A DNA stretch of 64,000 nt from Hirudinaria manillensis. Its lineage: Eukaryota; Annelida; Clitellata; Hirudinida; Hirudinidae. A model generated the notes under the pieces. That model was not told the origin of the DNA, did no database searches, and was given only the letters and a program-made list of their open reading frames with translations. The translations under genes and the position numbers were made by a program. Positions 1 through 14,097 of the stretch are shown in pieces (position 1 is the first letter of the stretch; each line of letters opens with the position of its first letter). Where the stretch lies: NCBI GenBank assembly GCA_034509925.1, contig CM067527.1, positions 7,124,501 through 7,188,500 of the forward strand, written 5' to 3'.

Positions 1-280
1 GAAACTGAAAGCTAGAAAAAAACCCCAAATTTTTTGCTTCTTTGTGTCTTTGTAAATTTGACAAATTATCGGGGATTTCATTTGCAAAGCTTTTAGCAAA
101 CTATTTTCGTTGGCTCCGTTGAAATCAATCCGAAAACTTATAGGTTAATTATTAAATTAATGTGCGTTTATTAAATTTATATTATTAAATTATTATTATA
201 ATATTGTATTAATAGTATCAATATTAATATTATTATCAATATTAATTATTAATTTATTATTTATTAATATTATTTAATAA

Positions 281-355
281 TATTGTGTAACCCGTTGATT
301 TTGGCCTATGATGACCGATGAACATTGATTATAATTATTTCATTAAATTAATGGT
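281..355 (+). repeat. diverged direct repeat, copy 1
   Basis: About 75 bases containing the words GTAACCCGTTGATTTTGGCC and AACATTGATTATAATTATTTC recur at 1052-1128 with a few substitutions (GTATAACCCGTTGATTTTAG there). Same orientation, about 770 bases apart. The identity of the repeat is unknown; it may be a piece of a dispersed family or a local duplication. Confidence 0.6.
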
Positions 356-469
356 AATTGATCGAAAATTGTAATCATCTGTCTTTTTTTTTATAATCAT
401 TATCATCATTATTATCTTCTTCTTTATAATATTAATGTTATTATTATTATTGCTAAAATAACAACTACG

Positions 470-510
<41 letters not shown>

Positions 511-1051
511 TGGGGCAATAATTCTTTGTCTTATCGCCAAACTCTTATTTGCATATTCCAGGCATATTTACGTTAAAAAAACCGTGAAAAAGGTTTCCGT
601 GTGTTTGCAATGAAGTCATTTGGAACGGAATTATCATTGCCATGTGTGGTGATGACGACGACGACGACGACGATGATGATGATGGTGATGGTGGTGGTGA
701 TAATGATGATGACATTGTTTTGATTATATCGCTATTACTTAATTTTAATCATTATTATCATTAATACGTTGAGTGATAAATGATTTCACGGTAACAGTGA
801 TGGCGAAGATGACGACGACGACGATGCCCACGACGTTGATGAAAATTAGAGCATCAGAGACGCACGCAACGGACATTTCAAATTCGACTGATCAAATGAG
901 ATAAAAATTCGTTCGCGGAAAACAAATAATCTTAAATAAAGTTTATTATCCATATAAATTATCATTATTATTAATATTATTATTATGATTAATAATATAT
1001 GATAATATATAATAATAATAATAATAATATATATAACATATAATTATTTAA

Positions 1052-1128
1052 TAACATTGTATAACCCGTTGATTTTAGCCTGTGATGATCGATAAACATT
1101 GATTATAATTATTTCAATGGATTAATAT
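1052..1128 (+). repeat. diverged direct repeat, copy 2
   Basis: Second copy of the 281-355 unit, same orientation, with scattered substitutions. Both copies are flanked by short AT-rich simple sequence. Confidence 0.6.
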
Positions 1129-2611
1129 TATATCATAATAATATATGATAATAATAATGATACATATATAATAATATTATGTATATTATTAATATTATTA
1201 TTTTATTTATATTTACTAATGTAATAATAATAATATGATATTACTATTATTATTATAATATTATTATTATTATTAAGGAATTGTTGTTATATTTCATTAC
1301 GCTATTAATAAATTATCACATTGTTACTGGCTACTGTCACTTATTAACTTCATGAATGAATGTCTTAGTTTTTCAATCATTTTGAAATAAATTTTAAATA
1401 TGTTACATTTACATTTACTCTGTTATTTATAACAAATTAATAAAATAAATTATGAATAAAAAAAAATATTACCTTGAAATAATTAGAGAAAATAAATTCC
1501 AGATAGAAAAATGAGCATATTGACACAAAAAATCAATTCGAGAAAAAACTCTGTGTGTTGGCGCTGACAGCCGTGATGTGGAATAAACTCAAAAAAATGT
1601 CACGAGGTTCTGATAATGATTGCTTGTGCTGCAGCTGATGACGACGACGACGATGGCGATGGTGATGGTAGTAGTAGTGATGGTTTACCATCGTCGTCGT
1701 CGTCGTCGCCATCAACACCTGTTCGTGTTAACATCCTTGTACTACATAAAGCACGATATCCCCAATGAAGTCCTTAATGACATAGGATTAACTCCAACCT
1801 TTCACAGACTTTTTTTTACACACTTTCATCTTCCCATCCTTCAGTCCCCCATCAGTCTATCCGTCAATCCATCCCGGGTCTCAACCCTCCATCACCCATC
1901 CATAAAATCCATCCGTCCATCAATTCAGCCACTGGGCTACCAGGTTGCGTAAACTTGAAAAGATAATAATTGGTCGCAAGTCAGCATTTACCGTTTAAAC
2001 AAAGTTAATAAATAATAACTTAATTAGTTATATTATTAAATAATATTTATGTATAATTAAAACGTTTGGATGTAATTTAACATAAAACTAAGTAATATTC
2101 CTTCTTGCCATATTGCAATCAATTTAACTCATTGATTATACTTCACTTTCAAAGCACCATTTGCAAAACTTCATTTTTAATATATTCGTGGATGTGAAAT
2201 ATAAATATTATATCATATTTTATATTATTATATAATAAAATTACACAAATATTGATCCTGCAGTTGCATAAAATCCCAAGGTCTGCATAAAAACATTTCA
2301 ACACCTTTTTAATAAAACAATAAATAAAAATTTATTATTAAAAACAATTATAATTAATGCAGATTAAATGAAGATCTAAAGCTGACTACCAAAGGGCGTA
2401 ACTTAATGTCATTAATTATTCATTAAAAAGTATGAATATTCATTAACTCACTCATTTAATATTCATTAAATCATAAATATTTTAAAGTTATAACTAATAT
2501 TTGTTGCTGTTGCTTGTGTTGTTGAAGGCACGTGTTACACATAAGTGTTGCCATCGCTGGTCTTGGCAATGTTTATCGATCTTTCTAGTGGCAGGATTTG
2601 ATTGGACCAGG

Positions 2612-3011
2612 CCTGAGTGAGTGAGTGAGTGAGTGAGTGAGTGAGTGAGTGAGTGAGTGAGTGAGTGAGTGAGTGAGTGAGTGAGTGAGTGAGTGAGTGA
2701 GTGAGTGAGTGAGTGAGTGAGTGAGTGAGTGAGTGAGTGAGTGAGTGAGTGAGTGAGTGAGTGAGTGAGTGAGTGAGTGAGTGAGTGAGTGAGTGAGTGA
2801 GTGAGTGAGTGAGTGAGTGAGTGAGTGAGTGAGTGAGTGAGTGAGTGAGTGAGTGAGTGAGTGAGTGAGTGAGTGAGTGAGTGAGTGAGTGAGTGAGTGA
2901 GTGAGTGAGTGAGTGAGTGAGTGAGTGAGTGAGTGAGTGAGTGAGTGAGTGAGTGAGTGAGTGAGTGAGTGAGTGAGTGAGTGAGTGAGTGAGTGAGTGA
3001 GTGAGTGAGTG
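2612..3011. repeat. (GAGT)n tetranucleotide array, about 100 units, pure
   Basis: About 400 bases of GAGT with no interruption that I can see. On the minus strand it reads as an endless Ser-Leu-Thr-His repeat, which is an artefact of the array being stop-free. A degenerate relative of the same motif lies at 9877-9975. Confidence 0.97.
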
Positions 3012-4222
3012 ATTATTTACAAAAAAATATATCTCCATGTTCACCACCATTGTCATCAACGATATCATTGTCCTCATAGACATGATTTGAAGTCTGACTT
3101 GTATTGAATCATTCGGTAAATCAATTGATTATTAGGAAGAATTCTCTGCAAGCATTTCCGTCAACGTAACCATCATCCCAACCATCTCTTCGTCGTTGTC
3201 GTCCTCAATAGGATCTTTGTCCTCATCATCTCTGATATCATCATCATGACCATCATCACCATCATCATCATCACCATCGTCATGTTCTCATTTATCATGG
3301 CCTGAGTTGTCATCAATATCGGTCCTTAAAAGTATGCATCAGATAAAAACGATTATCGCTCCATTATCGGACCAAACCATTGGTAACCATGACGACCATG
3401 GAATGATGACGGTTGCTTAATATTATAATGATTGCATTAAAATTATGAATATGTTAATTAGAGCGGTTTTGGACAATGCCTGACATTACGATGAAAGCAT
3501 GATCCAACAAATTTCCCCAACTTGACTTGACTGATTATAATTAAACATGTCATGAATATTCATGATCTCTTATTAATAAACACGGTGACTAATATTTATT
3601 AAATTTTATTTATTTATTTTAATAATTATTAACAAATTATGCGTATTTCTATCGTCATTGAAATTAAAGTAGGTTTATTAAAATTATTTGACATTAAACG
3701 TTTACCTGAAAACTGACAGAGGTTTTCCACAAATCTTCCGAGATTTTTGAGTGCATTTAAGTATAAAATACACATAAAAAAAGATGATCTCCACTCAATC
3801 ATAGGAAAGAAAATAAAGATTTAAAGAATTATTTCTTTAAAAATTTATAAAACAAAAAAGCTTCCTTGCATTTGTAAAGAGTTAAGTTAATCTGTTACGT
3901 TAAATGAAATTAAAGCTAATTAAATGAAATGGAATTTAATTAAATTAAATTTATATAATGAATATTTAAATTAAAAATACAATCAACAATTTGCAAATCG
4001 GCAAATTAGTTAAAAATCACCGTCTTTAATCTGAATATTTGTCGGAATTTGATTTTATTTTTTTAATTTAAACATTTATTTAATTAAAATTATTTATGAG
4101 TTCTTTTTCCATGCAAACGGAAATGACGTCATGGAGGCCTCCTATTGGATGAGTTAAAAGGTAACAAAAAATGATTGAAAGACGAACAGGAAATTGAAGT
4201 TTGGAAAACAACGGATTTTTGA

Positions 4223-4273
<51 letters not shown>

Positions 4274-7200
4274 ATTAGTATTTCAGTATCATCGTCGTCG
4301 TCGTCATCATCATTGCTATTTACAAACATTATTCAAGGTTTTCGTGAGAAGACGATAAATAAGGAGACCAAAATCTAATAAACAACTTGTCGCCAGATGT
4401 CATGAAATTCATTCGAAAACTCATTACTCTGTGAAATCATTTCTGCCTTAAACTCAGATGTTCCGTTCAAACTGGAATGCAATCGAAGTGATTATTTGAT
4501 TATTTAATAACAATTATTTAATATTATTTAACAAACATTATTTAAAAATATTTAATATTATTTAATAACAATTATTTAAATTAATTAACAACAAATGTAA
4601 TTAATTCAAATTATTTAATATTATTTAATAACAATTATTTAAAATTACTTAATAACAGTTATTTAAAATGATTAAATGCAATTATTTCAAATTATTTAAA
4701 AAGAAAAGCAGTTGATTAAAATTAATAAAATTAATTAATAACTTAATTTTATTCGACAATTAATACAAATTAATCGATATGATTACAACGATTAATAAAT
4801 TTATTTATTTATTTAAAATTTTAATAATAGTTAATTTATATAGCGCCGTATGCATAGCGTCGGACGCGCTTATAAATATAATATTATAAATTTATTTGAA
4901 CACCTCTATTAGCCATCACTGAACACCTTCATAATTTAAAAGATGTTTTCCATAGAACAAAAAATTATGTCATTTAAGAATTTATATTAAATTATAACAT
5001 TTAAAAATTATATTATCTAAAAATTTGAAAAAAATCGGACTGGATGCCAATCCATTTTTGATCCTGCTGCAGACGTGGCGATTTATTTTGAATGAATTTA
5101 TGTAAATTGTTAATAATAATAATAATAAAATAATAATAATAAAATAATAATAATAAAATAATAAATACTGTTATGTTGTCAGACGTTGGTAGACGTTCTG
5201 CAAATCAATTTCACAAATTAAAAATTAAATCTCCATCAATCAGGAGAAAATGTGTTAGAAACGCATTGAATTCAAATACGTCCCTTGGTTCGTTTCGAAC
5301 CCGAAACCCACGCATTAAAACGTCAGGAGATCCACGAAGGGTATCAGTTGAATGAGTTGAATCACTCCAGATAAGACTGGAATGAATGTGAAGGCGATAA
5401 AGTTCGACTTGGAATCCACAGCAAAGAATAATGAACATCGAACCAATTTATCGATACATCAGAGTGCGTCGTTCATCCATTTGTTCATTCATTCATTCAT
5501 TCATTCATTCGTTCGTTCGTTCATTCCTTCCTTCCTTCGTTTGTTCATTCATTCATTTTCAAATCATCCTTCTTTCCATCCATCAATTGACTCAATCATA
5601 AATCCATCCAAAGAACCTCAGAATGAACGATTGAAAGAACTAAAATGAAAATAAAATAAATTAAAATCTCTTGAAGTTAACATTTAACAGCACGTACATT
5701 GAAGGTAATTCTACCAGGTGCAATTTTATTTTAATTAGCAAAATTAAGTAAAAATAATGAAGAAATAAAAAAAATAAGCGATAAACAATCTGTAAATGAA
5801 ATCAAGTGCCATTGTTGCCGTTGTTATGAAAATCATGGCATAACTTTACAGCTACCAAGAGACACACTCAATCAGAGCAAACAACGACAAACAGTGGCAA
5901 CAACAACCAGAGCAAACAACAACAATGCCTTCCGTTCCAGCCACCAATCCCAGGAAGGGATTGAAAAAAAGAAGATAAATCTCATGACCCACCCTTTATT
6001 AATTATAACTCGTAAAATAAACGAAACCAAATGCTTCCTGAGGGGTGTCCGGGTCAGACCACTGCCCCATCATGGTCATTATTGGGTGCCCCACACCTGA
6101 AGTCGGAAAGTGACTTCTAATCGCTTAATTGAGTAAGGAGTGTCAAAGATGATTTCTTCTTCTTATTATTATTAATTAATTATATTAATTATATTAATAT
6201 TAATTATTATTATTATTATTATAATGGTGATGGTGATTATTATAATTATATTATTATTATAATGGTGATGGTAATGATGATGGCGTTGTAACGAAAATGA
6301 TGTCGATGATATGAATCAATCGGACTCCAACTGATTCTATGAATGCATCGATGAAAAGGCAAAGTTCCACAGATTTCGAGGAGAGAAACAAAAATGTGGT
6401 TCTTCGAAGTTGAAAGTTCGTTTCAAGGAGTTTAAGGTTCAGTTCAACGAAGGAACAAAGGATTAAAGATTAAATTCATGATTAAAGGCGCACATTAAGA
6501 TAGAAATCAGGTGTCGATGTAAACAAATCATTCCATCGTTCCATTATCATTCTATATTCTTATGAATCTGAACCCAATCTTAAGAACTGCTGATGACTCG
6601 TTCGTGCCAAGAACAATGCCCAAGTGATGACTGCTGCATGAATGAAGATGATGACGACGATGATGATGATGACTGTGGTGGTGACTTTGGTGATGATGAA
6701 GACGATGATGGTGATGATGGTTATGATGATGATGATGTTGATGTTGATGATGCAGATACATCGAAAATAAATTTGCAGAATTGAGAATGTCCTTCGAGAT
6801 TACGAAGAACAGAGACACAGGGCAGACCCAAGAAATAAAAGAAAAGCAAAGAATGAAAACAGACCAGAGCGTCTGACATTACAATGACGTCACCCAAATT
6901 AGATCAGAAGCCTGGCAGGGTCAAAAGCGCACGATTTTACAGAAGTTTTCGAAAACATTAAATTACCGCCGGCTGTTTATTCTTTGCTGTGAAAAATTTT
7001 AATATCTTTGCCGCGGATACGAGCGAAAAAAGGGGAGAGTTGAGCGGAAAACGGGTGAAGATAATGTTTCCTGTTCGCCATATCCGCCATAAGTGTGAGC
7101 TTAAAAAGATTTTTGGACGCTTTTAAAATGAATGTTGGTTCATCGTCTCTTAGTTTAATATTGAAATTAGTTATCAATTTTATTTATTTATTTATTTGTT

Positions 7201-7840
7201 TACATATATTACTTATTTATATATTTATTTATTTATTTATTTATTTCAATTTTAATTCTGAAGGCTTTCATTCGTCAACACGCTCTCGTTTATCTCTGAG
7301 GCTTTGAAGTCCTGCATTCAACGTTCCTTGGAAAATAAAATATTTTACTTCGAAACCTTCTGTTTTTTTCTTTCCTTTTTTTGTGCTTTGAAAAGTTATT
7401 TTTTATTTTAATTTCTTTTTATTTCTTCCACTTCACTTTTCAATTGTTGATGGGGGGAGTGACCTTTGGATTAGATGAAGATGTCATTGTCACAACAATG
7501 ATTATTATCATCATCATCACTTTCTTCTTTATTATTATTATAATTATTAATATTATTATTATCATCATCGTCGTTATCGTCCTCATTTTCATCACATCTT
7601 CTTCTTATGATCCCTAAAGATTCATGAGGACATCACAAGTCCATCGTCACATCATCAGACCCCAAGTGCAAACATCAATTAAATCACATTTTACCTCATA
7701 AACATTCGAACACATATTTATAATTAATAAATCATAATTTAAAAAAAAACTAAAAACACGATCTCCATCCCGGTGGGACTTTAAAAAATCTGGGTCACCA
7801 CGGCGAGGGAAATGACCTCCAGGAGTTCAGAGGTCGAAAA
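3012..7840. other. gene-free AT-rich DNA with simple repeats
   Basis: No recognisable gene. It holds (CAT)n-like words at 3230-3300, (ATT)n at 4227-4272, an AATAATAATAAA tract at 5112-5165, an (ATTC)n tract at 5479-5560, (GAT)n at 6640-6750 and T-rich (ATT/TTTA)n at 7170-7250. Open frames of 60-90 codons here are composed of these repeats or lack any family resemblance. Confidence 0.65.
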
Positions 7841-7906
7841 TGAGGTCACGTTACGATCGTAAACATTGGGTGGAAAAATTCAAGATATGTTGTAGTTTCA
7901 ATTCTT

Positions 7907-8455
7907 CAAAACAATATACAAAACAATATACAAAACAATATACAAAACAATATCCAAAACAATATACAGAACAATATACAAAACAATATACAAAACAATA
8001 TACAAAACAATATACAAACAATATACAAAACAATATACAGAACAATATACAAAACAATATACAAAACAATATACAAAACAATATACAGAACAATATACAG
8101 AACAATATACAGAACAATATACAGAACAATATACAGAACAATATACAAAACAATATACAGAACAATATACAGAACAATATACAGAACAATATACAGAACA
8201 ATATACAGAACAATATACAAAACAATATACAGAACAATATACAGAACAATATACAAAACAATATACAGAACAATATACAGAACAATATACAGAACAATAT
8301 ACAAAACAATATACAGAACAATATACAGAACAATATACAAAACAATATACAAAACAATATACAGAACAATATACAGAACAATATACAGAACAATATACAG
8401 AACAATATACAGAACAATATACAGAACAATATACAGAACAATATACAGAACAATA
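7907..8455 (+). repeat. 12-bp minisatellite, about 45 units of ACAATATACARA
   Basis: A 12-base unit is repeated about 45 times. The main variation is one A/G position (CAAA versus CAGA), with the A form dominating the left end and the G form the right end. A single 11-base unit near 8018 shifts the phase. Because 12 is divisible by 3 and the unit lacks stops in several frames, long artificial open frames run through it on both strands. Confidence 0.95.
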
Positions 8456-8496
8456 GCTGCAACATTAATAACTTGATTCGTTTATTATTAATGTTA

Positions 8497-8655
<159 letters not shown>

Positions 8656-8699
8656 TTACGAAGTTCGTTGCAAAGCATTTCAGAGGAATATCTAACCTT

Positions 8700-9876
<1,177 letters not shown>

Positions 9877-9975
9877 GAGCGAGTGAATGTGTGAGTGAGC
9901 GAATGGGTGAGCAAATGAGTGAGTGAGCGAGTGAATGAGTGAGTGAATGAGAGAGTGAACAAGTGAATGAGTGAG
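9877..9975 (+). repeat. degenerate (GAGT)n tract
   Basis: GAGTGAGC/GAATGAGT words make up about 100 bases. It is the same motif as the pure array at 2612-3011 but with many substitutions, as expected of an old array. Confidence 0.7.
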
Positions 9976-10313
9976 AGCGGCCAAGCGAGCTTAATGACAT
10001 TTAGAACTCATCCAGCTGAATCCAAACCTTTTTTTTCAAGGAAAACTTGCATGAAAAAAATGTAAAATTCTTGTCCCTGCATCTAACTACACGATAAACT
10101 ACTCCACAACAAACAACCCCACGACAAAACAACTCCTCTGTCATTTATAAATCCACGTACACTTCGACGTTTTTTCCTAATAAGTCACTCAGCATTTTTT
10201 GCATTTTTTTCAGGATTTTTACCGTTTTTTGTGTAAGAATTGAGAGAAATTGTTTTTAAATGTCCATAAATGAAATTTGCTGCTTCGAGAAAATTGTAAT
10301 TACGATCACTTGA

Positions 10314-10559
10314 TTGTTAATAAATGGTCTTTTTTCCACAAAAATAAACTTTTATTATTTACAAGATATGCTCGATCGTCTTCATTCAACCTTGACCGAC
10401 GCGATTAAGCACTTAAGCAGGACCTCATCGTGTCGAGGTGATCAACCATGTGGAACATGTTCTGCTTTGGAATCTCGTTGTGAATGTGTTGCAGATGTGT
10501 TGAATTCACAACTTGTTAGGCAAGAAGATGAGTTCATTCAAGAACATAAAAAGTTTTAA
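10314..10559 (+). CDS. possible small ORF or terminal exon, unrecognised
   Basis: An open frame here ends at a TAA at 10557-10559. Unlike its surroundings it is not simple sequence: it has a Cys-rich patch (CRGDQPCGTC, then CEC) followed by an acidic, helical tail ending QEDEFIQEHKKF. A possible splice acceptor (TTTACAAG) precedes the Asp-Met-Leu-Asp-Arg stretch at about 10368, so this may be a last exon rather than a full gene. I do not recognise a family and found no partner exon upstream. It could be a chance open frame. Confidence 0.25.
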   Translation: MLINGLFSTKINFYYLQDMLDRLHSTLTDAIKHLSRTSSCRGDQPCGTCSALESRCECVADVLNSQLVRQEDEFIQEHKKF

Positions 10560-13100
10560 TCATAAACTTATCATTGGAAACGATTCGAATGCCTGACTAG
10601 TTAGTAGCTCATTATAGCAAGCTGATCGCAAGTTTAGCGCTGGAGTAAGTAAGTGCAAATGAATTTATCCATCCATCCATTCATCCGTCCGTCCATCCAT
10701 CCACCCATCCATCATCCATCCATCCATCCATCCAACTCAAACTGGACCCCCCATATTCAGCTGTTCACCAATCAACCAAGGAAACCATCGCAAAGTGCCG
10801 AGCATACGGAACTGAGGTTACAACGTAAACCTTGAAAATTCAACGAACGGAAAGTAAAAAAAAAACAGCAAAACATTCTTGTGGTGTTTAAACAACAACG
10901 ACAATAACAACAACAACAAGGGAAACAAATTCAAATACTTGGGATTTTAAATAAAAACTGAAATATCATGAATTTCCTGTATTTTTTTTAAACATATTTT
11001 TCATTGAAATTAAAATTCTCTTTTAAACTCACTTGTTTATCCTTTAAAGTCGATTGATTGATTGATTGATTTGTTGATTGATTGATCGATTGATTGATTT
11101 GTTTGTTCAACTGATGAATCTTGATTTCGTCTGGAAGTCTTCAAGCAACAAAACGTTCAACAACAACAACAACAACAACAACAGAGAATCGTTTCGTGTT
11201 TCATTCGATGACAATTGACTCATATTCTGAGAGCCGTTTATAAATAATCATCACTTGATCGTTTTACAGTAACATATTACAATTACTATTACCGATGACT
11301 TGATTATTTGTTCATTATAATATTATAAATACTTATAAATACTATTATAAATATTGCATAACTCCAGGCGAGAGGTGTTTACAATTGCCATGTGTTCCCA
11401 AAACGAAGGCAATCATTGAACAATAAGCTACAATTACACGTTACAGACGTCAGTTTATCGTTGAATCATTGTAATCGAGTAATTAATCTATTTATTTATT
11501 TAATAAGTTAATTAAATAATTTGTTTATTGATTTAAGTTTAAAAATATCACTTAAATGAGACGATCGTAGTATTGCAAGTCGGAGGATAATTTAACTAGG
11601 GTAACTAAGTTAACGCAAGCTGTCAACAACAACAACAACAACAATGTCAACAACAACCACGCGTTTCACAAATGAGTCTCAGCGGCAGAAATACTCCATC
11701 AATTGGCATCCTTCGATCCTTCCCCACAGCCTTCCAAGTGAAGACGAGACTTTCCAAGTCTTTTATACAACCACGCTCCAGACTCGTGGTTGATGGTATT
11801 TCTTGCAATCCACACACGCCCATCCATTTATTCATCCGTCAATCCATCCATCCATCTATTCATACGTTCGTCTGTCTGTCCATACATTCGTCTGTCTGTC
11901 TATGCATTCTCTTGTCTATCCATCCATTCGTCCGTCCGTCCACACATTCGCTTGTCTATGCCTCCGTTCGTCTCTCCATCCGTCAACAATAAGTCCCAAT
12001 AACCGGATCAAATGCATATGGAAATATTTGGTTGCTGCCTGCTCTCCATTTTTTTTTGGCACAAAAATTTCGAACGAAGACATCCATTGATATTAAATCC
12101 ATTGACATTAAATCCATTGATATTAAATCCATTGATATTAAAATCCATTTTCGTTCTGATGGCTTTAATAAGAACCCTTGAAGAGGAAACTGAAGATGCA
12201 CTCAATTGCACTCCTCCTGTGCATTTAAAACAGTTTTTTTTTTAAATTTCCATATTTCTCTTTAGTATGAATATAATAATATTTCTTTTCGTTTTATTTA
12301 TTTATGATTATTTATTAATATTTATCTTCGTTTTATTTATTTATAATTATTTAGAAATATATTTCTCTCTACTTTCTTCATATTCTCTCTGCCGAGCAGA
12401 AAAATTCATATTCCAGTTAGCTTTTATTATAACTACATCTGTATCTCTGATGACGACGATGATGGTGTTGATGATGACGATGATGATGGTGGTGATGGTG
12501 ATGATGATGATGATGATGACGATCGTTATGTTTAAAATAAGCTGCGTGTAGAAACATTTGTTGTTTGTTGCTCGTGTTTTCACAGTTCATTTGCTTTCTT
12601 TGTTAATCCTGGCGAGTTGCTTAATTTGTGTGTGTGCGTGCGTGCGTGCGCGTGTGTGTGGTCCCCTTTTCTAAGATCGGATGTTTGGTGGGGGGGACTT
12701 TTCTTCCTTTCTATCTAAAGCTTGTTTAATTTATTAGCAGAAGATTTATTATTTCAATTGCTTATATCATCTCCGGACAACGACAATTATTCACTTTATT
12801 CGTTGTCATTATCATCGTTGTGGGTCTTTATTACGGTCGTGTTGTTGCGGGTCGTTGTTGAAATTTTTGGTTGATTTCAATAACAAAGCCTATAAATCAT
12901 TTTAGAGTCCGGTGAAATCAATCATTCAGAAAAGCTTCAGCGAAAGTAGCGCTGGAGTTGTTGTCGTCGTCGTCGCCACTACAGTTAATGCTTGCAACGA
13001 CATCACCCTCTCCCAGGAAAACCGGAAGAGATTTAAATGTAAACAGTGGCTCACTGTATCGTTTGATCGAAGACCAACGAGGCCGCACTCTGGCGAATGA
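10560..13100. other. gene-free DNA with (ATCC)n-type tracts
   Basis: (ATCC)n/(GTCC)n tracts lie at 10668-10735 and 11822-11972, CAACAA words at 11161-11185 and 11622-11650, four 15-bp repeats at 12083-12142, GATGATG words at 12450-12530 and GT/GC-rich simple sequence at 12628-12660. No gene is recognised. Confidence 0.6.
12083..12142 (+). repeat. four tandem 15-bp units
   Basis: The unit TCCATTGATATTAAA is repeated four times; the second unit has C for T (GACATT). It is followed by a partial fifth unit. Confidence 0.85.
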
Positions 13101-13149
13101 ATTCCAAACTTCTGGATCAGCAATAGGGACCCACGGGCCTGTCCTGTCG

Positions 13150-13620
13150 ACTTAAGAAGAATGGACGGGGCCAGGCGTTCAATGCTTTAAAGCGGGCTTT
13201 GACGGGCCGTTATGTTCTCAACTCAGATTTTCACGTTTTGCAGTATATAACACTCCAATCGAATAATGTTATAGTGGGCTAATAATAGATCTATCAAACA
13301 TGATTTTGCATATCTGTTTCAAGACGCACTCATACGTGATTTTGATCTTAGCAAATACCTTATATATAACTGCCTCATTGTCGTCATTATCGTCACCACG
13401 ACTCATACTCTCGATTTGTCCTTTGCTCGAATTGACCAAACTGTGTTAGTGGTCATATTGGGCCCTTCAGTATGTAAATAAAATAAAAATAAATAAATAA
13501 ATATCAGACTTATATAGTCTTGTGTGATTATTAAGTATGGGATGGATCCATAATTCGAGCGGTCCGGGCCGGTCTCGGACAAAAAAATCCTGCATCTTGC
13601 AGGTCTCTACTCATAACATT
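13150..13620 (+). repeat. dispersed repeat, copy 1 (GGCC/CCGG-rich ends)
   Basis: Blocks of this stretch recur in the same order at 41620-42180: CAATGCTTTAAAGCGGGCTT followed by GACGGGCCGTTATGTTCTCA, then CATGATTTTGCATATC, then a CTTATATAGTCTTGTGTGAT block and a GGTCCGGGCCGGTC word. GC-rich CCGGNCC words at both edges of an otherwise AT-rich element suggest a decayed DNA transposon (hAT-like in style), but no transposase is seen and the family is not established. Confidence 0.5.
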
Positions 13621-14097
13621 CATAGCCTTTATTTTGTTTATTAAATTGTCTTATTTTATAATTTTTTTTACCTTAATATGAGCCGTTGTTTTTGCAGAGA
13701 TGTTTTGTTAAATTGTAAAATTCTGCGCGTCGAAAACCTCGCATTGTGGAAACAATTGTTCATTGAACATTGTTAAATCGCGCAACACCTCTAACTTCTT
13801 AAACTTCCATTCGTTTGCCATTTGTTTTCTTCAGTAATAAAATGAAGAAATCATCTATATATTGGATAATTCATCTGCTGATGGTGGGGCTTGAGAGGTT
13901 GTAAAATCTAAAGAGGGTAAAAGGGTTTATTTCAAATTTCCGATTTACTACCTTTAACTGATTTAAGCTTTCTAATCATCATAGATAGAAAAGTATATTA
14001 CTATCCATAATATGTATATTATATATTTAAAAAAACGAAATCCTAGGAATTCCCACAGGATGTTTATCACGCGACGTAAAATACGCGTGATCTCTGG

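Larger units (their letters stand above)
1..2510. other. AT-rich gene-free DNA with short microsatellites
   Basis: No exon with credible coding character is seen. The stretch is dominated by A/T with short (ATT)n tracts (about 477-504), a GAC/GAT tract (about 657-700), a CGTCGT/GATGAC stretch (1638-1712) and a few ATCC-type words near 1840-1925. The only internal structure noticed is a diverged repeat pair, listed separately. Confidence 0.7.

Noticed and set aside
2535-3083. 182-codon frame of Ser-Leu-Thr-His repeats
   Set aside because: Encoded entirely by the (GAGT)n array; no unique coding sequence.
7907-8455. Regular array examined as a CRISPR-like locus
   Set aside because: There are no unique spacers and the genome is eukaryotic; it is a simple minisatellite.
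11647-11835. Minus-strand 62-codon frame preceded by a TATAAAA word
   Set aside because: Short, no family resemblance, overlaps the edge of an (ATCC)n tract.
12912-13155. Three overlapping 60-65-codon frames
   Set aside because: Mutually exclusive, contain a CGTCGT-derived Val/Ser run, no gene context.
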